NCBI GenBank assembly: GCA_030685025.1
Contig: JAUXWC010000019.1
Span: 1 to 52,375 of the forward strand
Reading direction: 5' to 3'
From: Rhodoferax sp.
GTDB taxonomy: Bacteria > Pseudomonadota > Gammaproteobacteria > Burkholderiales > Burkholderiaceae_C
DNA: 52,375 nucleotides
Both the position numbers and the translations under genes were made by a program. Under the pieces are notes generated by a model, which saw nothing but the letters and a program-made list of their open reading frames with translations, searched no databases and had not been told where the DNA came from. This document shows positions 1 to 10,426 of the stretch, in pieces. The stretch's first letter is position 1. Each line of letters opens with the position of its first letter.

Positions 1-177
1 CGGACCCTGAAGCCAGTAAGCGCGTGAGCTGGGCGAAACCAGCCGCGCCACCCCGCCCACTCCACCGAAGCCTGCCGCCAGCCGGTCGCGGACCGCCAGC
101 GCGCGCCTGAACAGCCGCCCCGCCGTCTAGTTCCTTGGTTCACCCCGCGTGGTGAACCCGTCCATCGTGGAGTTTTC
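1..177. other. Left-edge stretch before the RND operon
   Basis: No gene can be named here. One plus-strand frame is open from the window edge to a TGA at 108-110 and could be the tail of a gene starting to the left, but its proline- and arginine-rich translation resembles nothing I recognise. A second frame ends at 25-27. The last bases before position 178 hold a weak purine-rich ribosome site (GTGGAG) for the adaptor gene. Confidence 0.3.
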
Positions 178-1296
178 ATGTCCTATCGCCTCACCCGGCG
201 CGCGTTGTTGCGCTGCGCCCAAGGTCTGCTCGTCCTGTCCGCAGCCGCCGCTGCGCAGGCGGCCGACGAGTTCGCCGTCACCCCCGCACAGTTGCAGGCG
301 CTCGGCGTCCGATTGCAGCGGCTCGAACAGCCTGCGCCCATCAGCGGCCACACCTTCCCGGCGCGGGTGGTGTTGCCGCCCAGCCAGGAGTACGTACTCA
401 GCGCCCCGGTGGCCGGCGTGGTCGACCAATTGCTGGTCGGCGAGAACGACCGGGTCCAAGTGGGCCAGCCGCTGCTGCGCCTGGTCAGCCCGGAACTGGG
501 CGAACTGCAACTCAAGCTGAGTGAAGCGGCCTCCAAGGGTCGCCTCTCCCACAAGACGCTGGCGCGTGAGCGCCTGCTGTTCGCCGACGGCATCGTGCCG
601 CAACGGCGCGTGCTGGAAGCCGAGTCGGCCGCCGCCGAGGACCAGGCGCGCCAGCGCCAGGCCGAAGCGGCACTGCGCCTGGCCGGGCTGGACGCTCCGA
701 CCATCCGCCGTGTCGCCGACGGTGGCGCCATGCAGGACGCCCTGGTGCTGCGCGCACGGTCTCCCGGCGTGGTGGTCAAGCTCGACGCCAAACCGGGCCT
801 GCGTACCCAGAGCGCCGACGCACTGATGCGCATCGCCGACACCCGCAAGCTGTGGCTTGACATCCAGATTCCGGTTGATCGTCAGGCCCAAGTGGCAACC
901 AAAGGGGCGCAGATTACCGGGGTGGATCGGGACTTGGGCGCCACGCCGCTGGGCTTCGGGGCAACCGTCAGCGACAGCCAGACTGTGATGCTGCGCGCCG
1001 AGGTCAAACAAGGGGCGCAAGCCCTGCGCCTGGGCGAATTCGTGCAGGTGCGCGTGCCCTTTGCCAGCACCGAGGACGGCTGGCCCGTGCCGGTGGCGGC
1101 GCTGGCACGCCAGGGCGACAAAGCCTATGTGTTTGTGCGCACCGACAAGGGCTTCGTCGCCACGCCAGTGACGGTGCAGGACGGCGCCGGCCAGGCGCTA
1201 CGCGTCACGGGCGCCTTGCGCAGCGGCCAGGAGATCGCCGTGAGCTCGGTCATCGCGCTCAAGGCGGCCTGGCTTGGCAAGGGCGGGAGTAACTAA
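178..1296 (+). CDS. RND efflux periplasmic adaptor subunit (CzcB/CusB type)
   Basis: A 372-residue membrane-fusion protein that would link the inner-membrane RND pump to the outer-membrane channel across the periplasm. The first ~28 residues form a signal peptide with a twin-arginine-like start (TRRALLR) and an AQA/AD cleavage site. The middle has the barrel-sandwich (biotinyl-lipoyl-like) halves around a short alpha-hairpin (about residues 110-165), and the C-terminal third reads like the usual beta-barrel and membrane-proximal domains. Its stop overlaps the next start (TAATG at 1294-1298), so it is translationally coupled to the pump. No histidine-rich metal-binding extension is present, so the substrate ion cannot be told from this subunit. 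Confidence 0.88.
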   Translation: MSYRLTRRALLRCAQGLLVLSAAAAAQAADEFAVTPAQLQALGVRLQRLEQPAPISGHTFPARVVLPPSQEYVLSAPVAGVVDQLLVGENDRVQVGQPLLRLVSPELGELQLKLSEAASKGRLSHKTLARERLLFADGIVPQRRVLEAESAAAEDQARQRQAEAALRLAGLDAPTIRRVADGGAMQDALVLRARSPGVVVKLDAKPGLRTQSADALMRIADTRKLWLDIQIPVDRQAQVATKGAQITGVDRDLGATPLGFGATVSDSQTVMLRAEVKQGAQALRLGEFVQVRVPFASTEDGWPVPVAALARQGDKAYVFVRTDKGFVATPVTVQDGAGQALRVTGALRSGQEIAVSSVIALKAAWLGKGGSN

Positions 1297-4200
1297 TGCT
1301 GACCCGACTTGTTCAATTCGCGCTGGCACAGCGGCTGTTTGTGCTGATGGCCGGCCTGGTACTCATGGGTGCGGGCTGGTTGGCGTTCAAGAACCTGCCG
1401 ATCGACGCCTTCCCCGACGTGTCGAGCACCCAGGTCAAGATCATCATGAAGGCGCCGGGCATGACGCCGGAGGAAATTGAGAGCCGCATCGCGCTGCCAA
1501 TCGAGATCGAGATGCTGGGCATCCCCAAGCAGCGCATGTTGCGCTCGGTCTCGAAGTACGGCATCGTCGATGTGACGATCGACTTCGACGATGGCACCGA
1601 CATCTACTGGGCGCGCCAGCAAGTGTCCGAGCGTCTGGCTGGCATCAGCGGCGATCTGCCCGGCGGCATCAGCGGCGGCATGGCACCGATCACCACACCC
1701 CTGGGTGAGATGTTCATGTTCACCGTCGAGGCTGCGGGCATGGCGCTCGAAGATCGGCGCGATCTGCTGGACTGGGTGATCCGCCCGGCCCTGCGCTCGG
1801 TGGTCGGCGTGGCCGATGTCAACGCGCTGGGCGGCAAGGTGCGCAGCTTCGAAGTGCTGCCCGACCCCGGCAAGCTCGCCGCGGTGGGCCTGTCGACGGC
1901 GCAGGTCAAGGCGGCCATCGAGGCCAACAACCGCAACGACGGGGCCGGTCGCCTGGGCGAAGGCGACGAAGTGCTGCTGGTGCGCACCGAGGGCAGCATT
2001 CGCAACCAGGACGACCTGCGCGCCATCGTCATCCGGAACGACAAAGGTTTGGCGGTGCGTCTGGGCGATGTGGCGTTGGTGCGCGAAGGCAGTGTCACCC
2101 GCTACGGCGTGGTCACCCAGGACGGCCGCGGCGAGGCGGTGCAAGGCCTGGTGCTCGGCCTGGCCGGCGCCAACGCCCGAAAAGTGGTTGAGGGCGTGAC
2201 GCGCAAGCTCGAAGACCTCCAACCCACGCTGCCCAAGGGCGTCGAGATCAAGGTCTTCTACAACCGCGCCAGCCTGGTCGAGAAAGCGGTGGGCACGGTG
2301 TCCAAGGCGCTGCTGGAAGCCACCGTGCTGGTACTGGTGCTGCTGGGTGCATTTTTGGGCAACCTGCGCGCCGCCATCACGGTGGCGATGGTGCTGCCGC
2401 TGTCGGCGCTGGCCACCTTCATCCTGATGCGCACGACCGGCATGTCGGCCAACCTGATGAGCCTGGGTGGCCTGGCCATCGCGCTGGGCATGCTGGTGGA
2501 CGCCGCCGTGGTGGTGGTGGAGAACGTGGTGCAGCACCTGAGCCATGACAAGGCGTCCGAGAAGCTGCCGCGCCGGCACGTGGTGTTTCGCGCCGTGCGC
2601 GAAGTGGCCGCGCCGGTGTCCGCCGGCATGTTGATCATCATCGTGGTGTTCCTGCCGCTGCTCACCTTGCAGGGGCTGGAGGGCAAGTTCTTCGTGCCGG
2701 TGGCGCTGACCATTGTGTTCGCGCTGGTCAGCTCGTTGCTGTTGTCGCTCACCGTCATCCCGGTGCTGGCGTCTTACTTGCTGAAGAAGGTCAGCCACCA
2801 GGACCCCTGGCTGCCACGCCAGTTGCTGCGACTCTACCAACCGACGCTGGCCTTTGCCCTGAAGCGGCAGAAGGTCGTGTTCATCGCGGCGGGGGTGATG
2901 CTGGCGGTGGCCGCGGGCGTCTACCCGCTGGTCGGCAAGACCTTCATGCCCACCATGGACGAGGGCGACATCATCGTCGGCATCGAGAAGCTGCCATCGG
3001 TCAGCCTGGAAGAAACCGCCGCGCTGGACCTGAAGATCCAGCAGGCGCTGATGAAGAACATTCCGGAGATCACCGGCGTGGTCGCCCGCGCCGGCGCCGA
3101 CGAGATCGGCCTCGATCCGATGGGCCTGAACCAGACCGACACCTTTCTGGTGCTCAAACCGCGTGAAGACTGGCAGGTCAAGAGCAAGGAGGCGCTGATG
3201 GACAAGATTCGCGGCGTGCTCGATCAGTTGCCCGGCGTGGCCTACAGCTTCACGCAGCCGATCGACATGCGCGTGTCCGAGATGATCATCGGTGTGCGCG
3301 GCGACGTGGCGATCAAGGTCTTCGGCCCCGAGCTGGCCACGCTCAACGACCTGGCCAGCCAGATCGAGGGTCTGATGAAGGAGGTGCCCGGCAACCAGGA
3401 CGTCTACACGGTCGAGAACGACGGCGTGCAGTACCTGCGCGTGGTGGTCGACCGGCTTGCCGTCGGCCGCTACGGCCTGTCGGTCGAGGACGTGCAGGAC
3501 GCCTTGCGCGTGCAGATCGAAGGCCAGCGCGCGGGCACGGTGATCGCCGGCAGCCGCCGCATCCCGATCCTGCTGCGCGGGCCCGACTCGGTACGGGTTT
3601 CGCCAGCCGACTTCGCGGCGCTGCGCATCGCCACGCCCGATGGTCAAAGCGTGCCGCTGCAATCGCTGGCCAAGCTCGAACGCGACAGCGGCCCGGTGAA
3701 GATCGAGCGCGAACAGGGTAGCCGCTACAGCGTGGTCATCGCCAACGTCACCGGGCGCGATCTGGTGGGCTTCGTCGAGGAGGCGCGCGCCAAGGTGGCG
3801 CAAGGTGTCAAGCTGCCCACCGGCTACCGGGTGGCCTGGGGCGGCCAGTTCGAGAACCAGCAGCGCGCCGCGGCGCGATTGGCGCTGGTGGTGCCGGCCT
3901 CCCTGGGCTTCATCTTCGTCATCCTGTTCTCGACCTTTGGCTCGGTGCGCCAGGCTTTGCTGGTGTTGTCCAACGTGCCGTTCGCGCTGGTTGGCGGCAT
4001 CGTCGCGCTGTGGGCCACCGGGGAGTACCTGTCGGTGCCGGCCTCGGTCGGCTTCATCGCCTTGCTGGGTATTGCCGTGCTCAACGGCGTGGTGCTGGTG
4101 AGCTACTTCAACCAGTTGCACGCCGAGGGCTTGTCGCTGCTGGACTGCGTGACCCAGGGCGCTCGCCGACGCCTGCGCCCGGTGCTGATGACCGCGACGA

Positions 4201-4400
4201 TCACGGCCTTTGGCCTGATCCCGCTGCTGTTCGCCAGCGGGCCGGGCTCCGAAATCCAGCGCCCGCTGGCCATCGTCGTGATCGGCGGACTGATCACCGC
4301 CACCGCGCTGACGCTGATCCTGCTGCCGATTCTGTACCTGCGCTTCGCACACCCGAAACCCGCTGCGACCCCCACCCAACTGGAGATGAGTGATGTCTAA
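1296..4400 (+). CDS. Heavy-metal RND efflux pump (CzcA/CusA family)
   Basis: A 1034-residue inner-membrane proton/metal antiporter of the HME-RND group, full length for the family (about 1020-1070). It has the N-terminal transmembrane helix, a large periplasmic porter loop, the central helices, a second porter loop (about residues 555-860) and the C-terminal helices. The TM4 signature reads LGMLVDAAVVVVEN; the VDAA form differs from the DFG...DGA form of the Co/Zn/Cd CzcA group, so the ion is not safely assigned. It overlaps the adaptor by one base and is followed by DUF3240 and TolC-like genes, all in overlapping frames, which supports a single tripartite pump operon. Confidence 0.92.
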   Translation: MLTRLVQFALAQRLFVLMAGLVLMGAGWLAFKNLPIDAFPDVSSTQVKIIMKAPGMTPEEIESRIALPIEIEMLGIPKQRMLRSVSKYGIVDVTIDFDDGTDIYWARQQVSERLAGISGDLPGGISGGMAPITTPLGEMFMFTVEAAGMALEDRRDLLDWVIRPALRSVVGVADVNALGGKVRSFEVLPDPGKLAAVGLSTAQVKAAIEANNRNDGAGRLGEGDEVLLVRTEGSIRNQDDLRAIVIRNDKGLAVRLGDVALVREGSVTRYGVVTQDGRGEAVQGLVLGLAGANARKVVEGVTRKLEDLQPTLPKGVEIKVFYNRASLVEKAVGTVSKALLEATVLVLVLLGAFLGNLRAAITVAMVLPLSALATFILMRTTGMSANLMSLGGLAIALGMLVDAAVVVVENVVQHLSHDKASEKLPRRHVVFRAVREVAAPVSAGMLIIIVVFLPLLTLQGLEGKFFVPVALTIVFALVSSLLLSLTVIPVLASYLLKKVSHQDPWLPRQLLRLYQPTLAFALKRQKVVFIAAGVMLAVAAGVYPLVGKTFMPTMDEGDIIVGIEKLPSVSLEETAALDLKIQQALMKNIPEITGVVARAGADEIGLDPMGLNQTDTFLVLKPREDWQVKSKEALMDKIRGVLDQLPGVAYSFTQPIDMRVSEMIIGVRGDVAIKVFGPELATLNDLASQIEGLMKEVPGNQDVYTVENDGVQYLRVVVDRLAVGRYGLSVEDVQDALRVQIEGQRAGTVIAGSRRIPILLRGPDSVRVSPADFAALRIATPDGQSVPLQSLAKLERDSGPVKIEREQGSRYSVVIANVTGRDLVGFVEEARAKVAQGVKLPTGYRVAWGGQFENQQRAAARLALVVPASLGFIFVILFSTFGSVRQALLVLSNVPFALVGGIVALWATGEYLSVPASVGFIALLGIAVLNGVVLVSYFNQLHAEGLSLLDCVTQGARRRLRPVLMTATITAFGLIPLLFASGPGSEIQRPLAIVVIGGLITATALTLILLPILYLRFAHPKPAATPTQLEMSDV

Positions 4401-4695
4401 GTTTTGTCTGGCGCTGTTGTGCCCCCCCGAAATCGAGGAGAAGCTGCTTGACGCCCTGCTGGTGCACGGTGGCGACGAGATTTTCACCAGCGTGCCCACG
4501 TTCAGCCATGGCACGGCCCACGGTCGCATGGACAGCGTGGAACAAGTCATCGGCCGCAGCCGCTCGGTGAAGGTCGAGATTTTCGTCACCGAGGACGAGA
4601 TGGCGCGGCTGTTGAGTGCCCTGCGTGCGTCGTTCGCGGGCACCGGCCTGCGTTTTTGGGCTTGGCCACTGGCGGGCGAAGGAGAAATCGAATGA
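4393..4695 (+). CDS. DUF3240 family small protein of the metal-efflux operon
   Basis: About 100 residues, soluble, with the alternating strand/helix pattern of a small ferredoxin-like or PII-like fold (hydrophobic start CLALLCPP, then a central VKVEIFVTEDEM). DUF3240 proteins typically lie beside CzcA-type pumps; their role is not established and a regulatory or metal-sensing function is only inferred. I chose ATG 4393 because GGAG at 4382-4385 is well placed; a GTG at 4390 in the same frame is an alternative. It overlaps the pump gene end and shares ATGA with the next gene. Confidence 0.75.
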   Translation: MSKFCLALLCPPEIEEKLLDALLVHGGDEIFTSVPTFSHGTAHGRMDSVEQVIGRSRSVKVEIFVTEDEMARLLSALRASFAGTGLRFWAWPLAGEGEIE

Positions 4696-5954
4696 AACAC
4701 TGGATTACCTCAACCGTCCTCGCGCTGGTCCTGCCACTGACTTTGAGCGCACACGCCGCTGGCTTGGCGGCCCCGAGCGACCTGCCAGATCTTGAACAAG
4801 CGCGTGCCGCCATCGAGCAGGACCCGGCGGTCAACCAGGCGCGCCATGCCGTGCAGGCCGCCACCCACACCGCCGGCATGCTGGCGGCCTCTCCCTACGA
4901 GTGGACCGCCAGTACCACCGCGCAACGGCGCCGGATTGACGGAGCAGGCAACGGCAGCGGAAGTTCCAACGAATGGTCGGTGCAACTGGAGCGGACCCTT
5001 CGCATCGGTGGCAAGGCCGCATTGGACCGCGATCTGGGCGATGCCGGCTTGCAACAAGCCCGGGCACAACTCGGCGCGGCACGCAACGAGTCGGCGCGTC
5101 TGTTGCTCGACCTGTGGCTGGACTGGCTGACGGCCCGCCAGACCCGCGAGGTCTTGCTGGAGCAGCTTCAGTTCGCGCAGGCCAACGTCAAGGCGGTCGA
5201 GACGCGCCGCAAGGCCGGCGATGCCTCGATGCTTGAACGCAACGTGGCGCAGGGCGACCTGGCCGAAGTGCAACGCCAGGTCAGCGCGACGGCGGCGGCC
5301 GAGTCCAAGGCCCATGCCGCGCTGCGGGTCAGGTTCCCGCAACTGCCCTTGCAAGCCCGCGCCTTGTCCGAGCCGACGCCGCTGGACCGCGACGAAGCCC
5401 AGTGGCGTGCGCAGATCGCCGCTGGCAGCGACCTGCTGCGCACCGCGCGGCAGGCCTTGCGCAAGGCGGAACTGACGGCTGCCAGAACACGCGCGGATCG
5501 GCTGCCCGATCCGACCGTGGGGGTCTTTACCGCGTCGGAGGCCTTTCGCAGCGAACGGGTGGTGGGACTGAGTTTGAGCTTCCCGCTGGGCGGGCGCTAC
5601 CGTGACCAGAGCGCACGCGAGGCCCTGAGCCAAGTCGAAGTCGCGCGCGCCAGCCTCGAACGCCAGAGCCGCGACCTGGACGTCCAGATCGCGACCCAGG
5701 TCAGTGATGCCGTGAGCGGCTTCGAGCGTTGGCAACTGGCCGAGCAATCGGCTGGCGTCGCGCGCGACAGCGCACGCCTGACCCAACGCGCTTTCAGTCT
5801 GGGAGAAGCCGACCTGCAGGCCTTGCTGATGGTGCGGCGCCAATCCATGGACGCGGTCAACGCGGCCGTGGCGGCGCGCGCCGATGCGCTGCGTGCCCGC
5901 TACAAGCTGTTGATCGACGCGCGTCTGCTTTGGAACCTTGCTGGGGTTGATTGA
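4692..5954 (+). CDS. TolC-family outer-membrane channel (CzcC-like)
   Basis: A 420-residue outer-membrane efflux protein completing the RND pump. It begins with a signal peptide (MKHWITSTVLALVLPLTLS, cleavage near AHA/AG) and has the two long alanine-, arginine- and glutamate-rich coiled-coil repeats of the TolC/OEP fold (about residues 60-215 and 245-415). The start at 4692 gives a proper signal peptide and an ATGA overlap with the DUF3240 gene; an in-frame ATG at 4656 would destroy the signal peptide. The order adaptor-pump-DUF3240-channel differs from the classical czcCBA order. A near-copy of its last ~30 coding bases lies at 7002-7046. Confidence 0.88.
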   Translation: MKHWITSTVLALVLPLTLSAHAAGLAAPSDLPDLEQARAAIEQDPAVNQARHAVQAATHTAGMLAASPYEWTASTTAQRRRIDGAGNGSGSSNEWSVQLERTLRIGGKAALDRDLGDAGLQQARAQLGAARNESARLLLDLWLDWLTARQTREVLLEQLQFAQANVKAVETRRKAGDASMLERNVAQGDLAEVQRQVSATAAAESKAHAALRVRFPQLPLQARALSEPTPLDRDEAQWRAQIAAGSDLLRTARQALRKAELTAARTRADRLPDPTVGVFTASEAFRSERVVGLSLSFPLGGRYRDQSAREALSQVEVARASLERQSRDLDVQIATQVSDAVSGFERWQLAEQSAGVARDSARLTQRAFSLGEADLQALLMVRRQSMDAVNAAVAARADALRARYKLLIDARLLWNLAGVD

Positions 5955-5997
5955 GCAGTCTTGCAAGAACGTGATTTAGCCACGCTCGCGCAGATGA

Positions 5998-6055
5998 TTT
6001 GCTATGCTTTTGATAGTCTCTTGCGGACGTTTCACGAGGGCTAGCGCTGCCCTTT
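5998..6055 (+). repeat. Family C intergenic repeat (GCTA...TAGC element)
   Basis: The stretch from the TolC stop to the toxin end (5955-6235) has no gene. It holds this element, whose 17-nt core GCTATGCTTTTGATAGT (6001-6017) is imperfectly palindromic and is followed by a second GC-rich block containing GGGCTAGCGCT. The same 17-nt core pattern recurs at 11047-11063 and 22510-22526. From memory, similar elements are dispersed in Comamonadaceae genomes; I could not verify this. Confidence 0.45.
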
Positions 6056-6235
6056 ACCCGTAACTATTTCCGCCCCGAGCTTTCAACACCAAGCGCAAAC
6101 CCTTCGCACATCATTTGCAGATTGGCATAGCCTTGCCACTGGGCCAAAGGCTGGCAAAGCTAGCGGTGTAATCAGCCGCACAAACCAACGCAAATGGAGG
6201 ACGACAATTTGTCTCTCCCCTGCCAACCATCGCGC

Positions 6236-6648
6236 TCAACTTTGGGCCAGCAGCAGATTGCTGAACGGGTGCTGGCTCTTCCACCGATACGCATGAAAAT
6301 CGCGCTCATCCGTGCTGACAATCCGGCCTTCGCCAAATTCCTCGGCCAGCAAGACAAGAGACGCGTCCGCGAGGTCCATGGGCAAATCAGCATACTGGCG
6401 CATCAACTCCGTGAGGCGCGGCAAATGGTCCGCACCCATGGCAAACACGCCAACACCCTGCGCCGCCAGCGTTTCCATCCATGCCAACGTCTTGGTAACC
6501 CCGATGCGCCGAAACATCAAATGCACGCACTCCACCAGAACGGGGTAGGTTGTCATCAATGGCTCGCGGTTACTGCGAAAAAACGCAACGCACCGGGCGT
6601 GGTAGGCATCGCCCTTGTCAGCCATGCGCCTGTGTCCACCAAAATCAT
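6236..6648 (-). pseudogene. VapC-like PIN-domain toxin, frameshifted near its start
   Basis: Read on the minus strand, ATG at 6648 overlaps the antitoxin stop (ATGA) and opens a perfect PIN start, MILVDTGAWL, with the first catalytic aspartate. That frame then ends near 6555. A different frame continues the PIN domain from ADKGDAYHARC through VLVEC (acidic residue), PMDLADASLV (aspartates) and STDERDFHAY to 6236. The join falls at GCATGGCTGACAAG (about 6614-6627), where one or two codons plus a base appear lost. The gene therefore looks inactivated, unless this is an assembly error. Intact family members are small Mg-dependent ribonucleases. A downstream in-frame ATG would give a protein lacking the first aspartate. 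Confidence 0.72.
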
Positions 6649-6917
6649 GCTTGAACACCGACCTTGGCGGAGAAATCAATGTACCGCTTGTAGCGGGTGG
6701 AAAGTTGCTCGTCCGTTTCGATGCAGCCCACAAACCCCACATCGGACAAGGCCTGGAAGAAGGGGGAATCACCACCGCCCAGAGCATTGCCATCGGCAAG
6801 CGCCGCCTTGGCGATGCCGTGCCGCTGCTTCACAAACTGCACGAAATCGAGCACCTCTGCCTGCAAGTGCGGCGGCAAGGCTGAAATTTCGGATTCAATT
6901 TTGTTCGCTGTGGTCAT
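6645..6917 (-). CDS. VapB-like antitoxin (DUF2281-like)
   Basis: A 90-residue protein whose N-terminal half (EISALPPHLQAEVLDFVQF) is the amphipathic segment seen in DUF2281-type antitoxins paired with PIN toxins. The C-terminal half is charged and probably contacts the toxin. It lies directly upstream of, and overlaps by ATGA, the PIN gene, the standard antitoxin-first order. The frame is intact although the toxin is broken. Two palindromes upstream (6940-6955 and 6981-7003) are candidate autoregulatory sites. Confidence 0.68.
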   Translation of the reverse strand: MTTANKIESEISALPPHLQAEVLDFVQFVKQRHGIAKAALADGNALGGGDSPFFQALSDVGFVGCIETDEQLSTRYKRYIDFSAKVGVQA

Positions 6918-6939
6918 CGTTTAGCCCCTTTCGGCACAA

Positions 6940-7003
6940 GTGCGGATTCCCGCACAGTCCATGTACATTCCGTCCAGCATAGTGCAACAGAGTGTATTGC
7001 ACT
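6940..7003 (-). promoter_or_regulatory. Candidate operator region of the toxin-antitoxin module
   Basis: Two inverted repeats lie just upstream of the antitoxin start: GTGCGG-ATTC-CCGCAC at 6940-6955, and AGTGCAA-N9-TTGCACT at 6981-7003. Toxin-antitoxin complexes commonly bind such palindromes to repress their own promoter. No clear -35/-10 pair was identified, so the assignment rests on position and symmetry. Confidence 0.4.
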
Positions 7004-7046
7004 GTTGATCGACGCGCGACTGCTTTGGAGCCTGGATGACAGTTGA
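7002..7046 (+). pseudogene. Relic of the TolC-like gene 3' end
   Basis: Fifteen codons ending in TGA read LLIDARLLWSLDDS. They match the end of the TolC-like gene at 5907-5954 (LLIDARLLWNLAGVD) almost base for base over the first ~30 positions. There is no longer coding context. The relic starts at the right arm of the AGTGCAA palindrome, so the toxin-antitoxin block is bracketed by the real TolC end and this partial copy. From 7047 to the hemerythrin stop at 7164 I see nothing functional. Confidence 0.6.
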
Positions 7047-7163
7047 GCTTCGGGATGAATCCGCCTACCGTCACCTCGCCCGGCCAAGCGCTGGCTTGGG
7101 CACGGCCATCGAAGACCAACGCCGTGCCGACGGCAAACGGGTCACCCCTGCGCAATGACCGAT

Positions 7164-7748
7164 TCAGCCCTCGCCAAACCCAATTGGCGCGGGCGCATTC
7201 ATGACAATGCGGCTGAACAGGCGGTCAAAGCCCGGATCACGCGGGTACTTGCCGGTCAGTGGGTCGCAGTTGGTGATGAAGGCCGCATCAAGCTCGTTCC
7301 AGTCGGCCGGTGACAGCACCTTCTTGGCCTCGGGCAGGATCACGGTTTCCTCCAGGCGCATGTGCTCCAGGTAAAACTCGATGTGCTGCCTGACGGCCTG
7401 CTCAAACGCCAAGCGCCGGGGCTCGCCCAGCAACTCCCAGGCGATCAGTTGGTGCTGCAACTCCCGCACGGCGGCCTCGCCACGCTGGTGGTCGTTCTCC
7501 AGCCGTTCCAGCACGAAGCGGGAGTGCGGCGCCAGGCGCGCCACCGGCGGAAACAACAAGGCGCTTTCCTTGGGATGGTGCAGGCGCTCCGGAAACTCGT
7601 CGATGTAGAACAGCATCGCCTGCAGCACCTGAAAGAAGTTATCCGGGTTCTCGCCGGGGCCGTGCTCAACCAGCGCCAGGGTAGAGCGCAGCATCGCCGC
7701 CAAGGCGGCGTGTTCCTCGTGGATGATGCGAAGACTCTCATGCACCAT
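7164..7748 (-). CDS. Hemerythrin-like HHE-domain protein
   Basis: A 194-residue cytoplasmic protein with an HHE four-helix bundle. Putative di-iron ligands are seen as HEEH near residue 10, H..E in ERLHHPKE, an NDH motif (LENDHQRGE), and HIEF..H..LEE near residues 130-145. Members bind a di-iron centre and take part in oxygen, NO or iron handling; the exact role here is unknown. The ATG at 7748 follows a CAGGA ribosome site. It lies 112 bp downstream of copA on the same strand with a family A repeat between, so it may be expressed with copA. Confidence 0.8.
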   Translation of the reverse strand: MVHESLRIIHEEHAALAAMLRSTLALVEHGPGENPDNFFQVLQAMLFYIDEFPERLHHPKESALLFPPVARLAPHSRFVLERLENDHQRGEAAVRELQHQLIAWELLGEPRRLAFEQAVRQHIEFYLEHMRLEETVILPEAKKVLSPADWNELDAAFITNCDPLTGKYPRDPGFDRLFSRIVMNAPAPIGFGEG

Positions 7749-7762
7749 GGCGGTTTCCTGTG

Positions 7763-7829
7763 ACTTTGCGGGACAGACCTTTAGCGCTGTCCGCAACGGA
7801 TTGTTGAAAGTTGGGCTGTGGGTGGCTGT
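7763..7829 (-). repeat. Family A hairpin repeat, diverged copy
   Basis: On the minus strand it carries GGACAG-CGCTAAAGG-TCTGTCC followed by CGCAAAGT, ending 15 bases before the hemerythrin start. Its other flank is a diverged version of the CAACATCCGACAATCAG block. The inner loop (GCTAAAGG) matches the three copies ahead of copZ rather than those elsewhere in the window. Confidence 0.75.
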
Positions 7830-7860
7830 CGAGGCGCTACGTCGCTCAGCGCGCAGGGCT

Positions 7861-10098
<2,238 letters not shown>

Positions 10099-10105
10099 GG
10101 CGTCG

Positions 10106-10136
10106 ATTCTGAACCTTTCCATCATGGCAGGGTCAA
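10106..10136 (-). promoter_or_regulatory. CueR-type copper promoter of copA
   Basis: On the minus strand: -35 TTGACC (10131-10136), 19-bp spacer, -10 CAGAAT (10106-10111). The spacer contains the MerR-family dyad ACCCTGCC-N5-GGAAAGGT (10113-10133). A 19-bp spacer with a centred dyad is the hallmark of CueR-activated promoters. The expected transcription start falls at about 10098-10100, at the copA start codon. Confidence 0.82.
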
Positions 10137-10185
10137 GCCCTGGCGCGCAACCGGCATGCCGACGGGAAGCTCATTGGCCCTGGAC

Positions 10186-10216
10186 TTGACCTTCCCACAA
10201 TGGCAAGGTTCAGGAT
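10186..10216 (+). promoter_or_regulatory. CueR-type copper promoter of copZ-cueR
   Basis: -35 TTGACC (10186-10191), 19-bp spacer, -10 CAGGAT (10211-10216), with dyad ACCTTCCC-N5-GGCAAGGT at 10189-10209. It is a mirror of the copA promoter and points toward copZ and cueR, suggesting CueR controls itself and copZ. The start codon of copZ is about 200 nt further on, so this transcript has a long leader filled by the tandem repeats. Confidence 0.82.
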
Positions 10217-10242
10217 ATGCTCGCCGGGTTGATCCGGCAAAC

Positions 10243-10412
10243 AGCCAACATCCGACAATCAGTTGAGGACAGAGCTAAAGATCTGTCCCGCAAAGTGAAC
10301 AGCCGACATCCGACAATCAGTTGAGGACAGAGCTAAAGGTCTGTCCCGCAAAGTGAACAGCCAACATCCGACAATCAGTTGAGGACAGAGCTAAAGGTCT
10401 GTCCCGCAAAGT
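10243..10412 (+). repeat. Three tandem 58-bp family A hairpin repeats
   Basis: Exact 58-bp period (TCCGACAATC recurs at 10251, 10309 and 10367). Each unit has GGACAGAGCTAAAGGTCTGTCC, or AGATC in the first copy, forming a 7-bp stem with a short loop, and ends CGCAAAGT. They occupy most of the predicted copZ leader and stop 15 bases before its start codon, with the AGGAG ribosome site immediately after the last copy. Confidence 0.9.
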
Positions 10413-10426
10413 ATCAGGAGAACACC

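Noticed and set aside
1293-4700. Very long minus-strand open frame opposite the RND pump
   Set aside because: It is rich in His, Gln, Arg and Asp, the usual shadow of a high-GC gene on the other strand; the plus-strand pump is unmistakable.
6895-7155. 86-codon minus-strand frame upstream of the antitoxin
   Set aside because: No ribosome site, odd composition, and it covers the palindromes and the TolC relic.
10243-10412. CRISPR array at the three 58-bp tandem repeats
   Set aside because: The units follow each other without unique spacers, and no cas gene is near.
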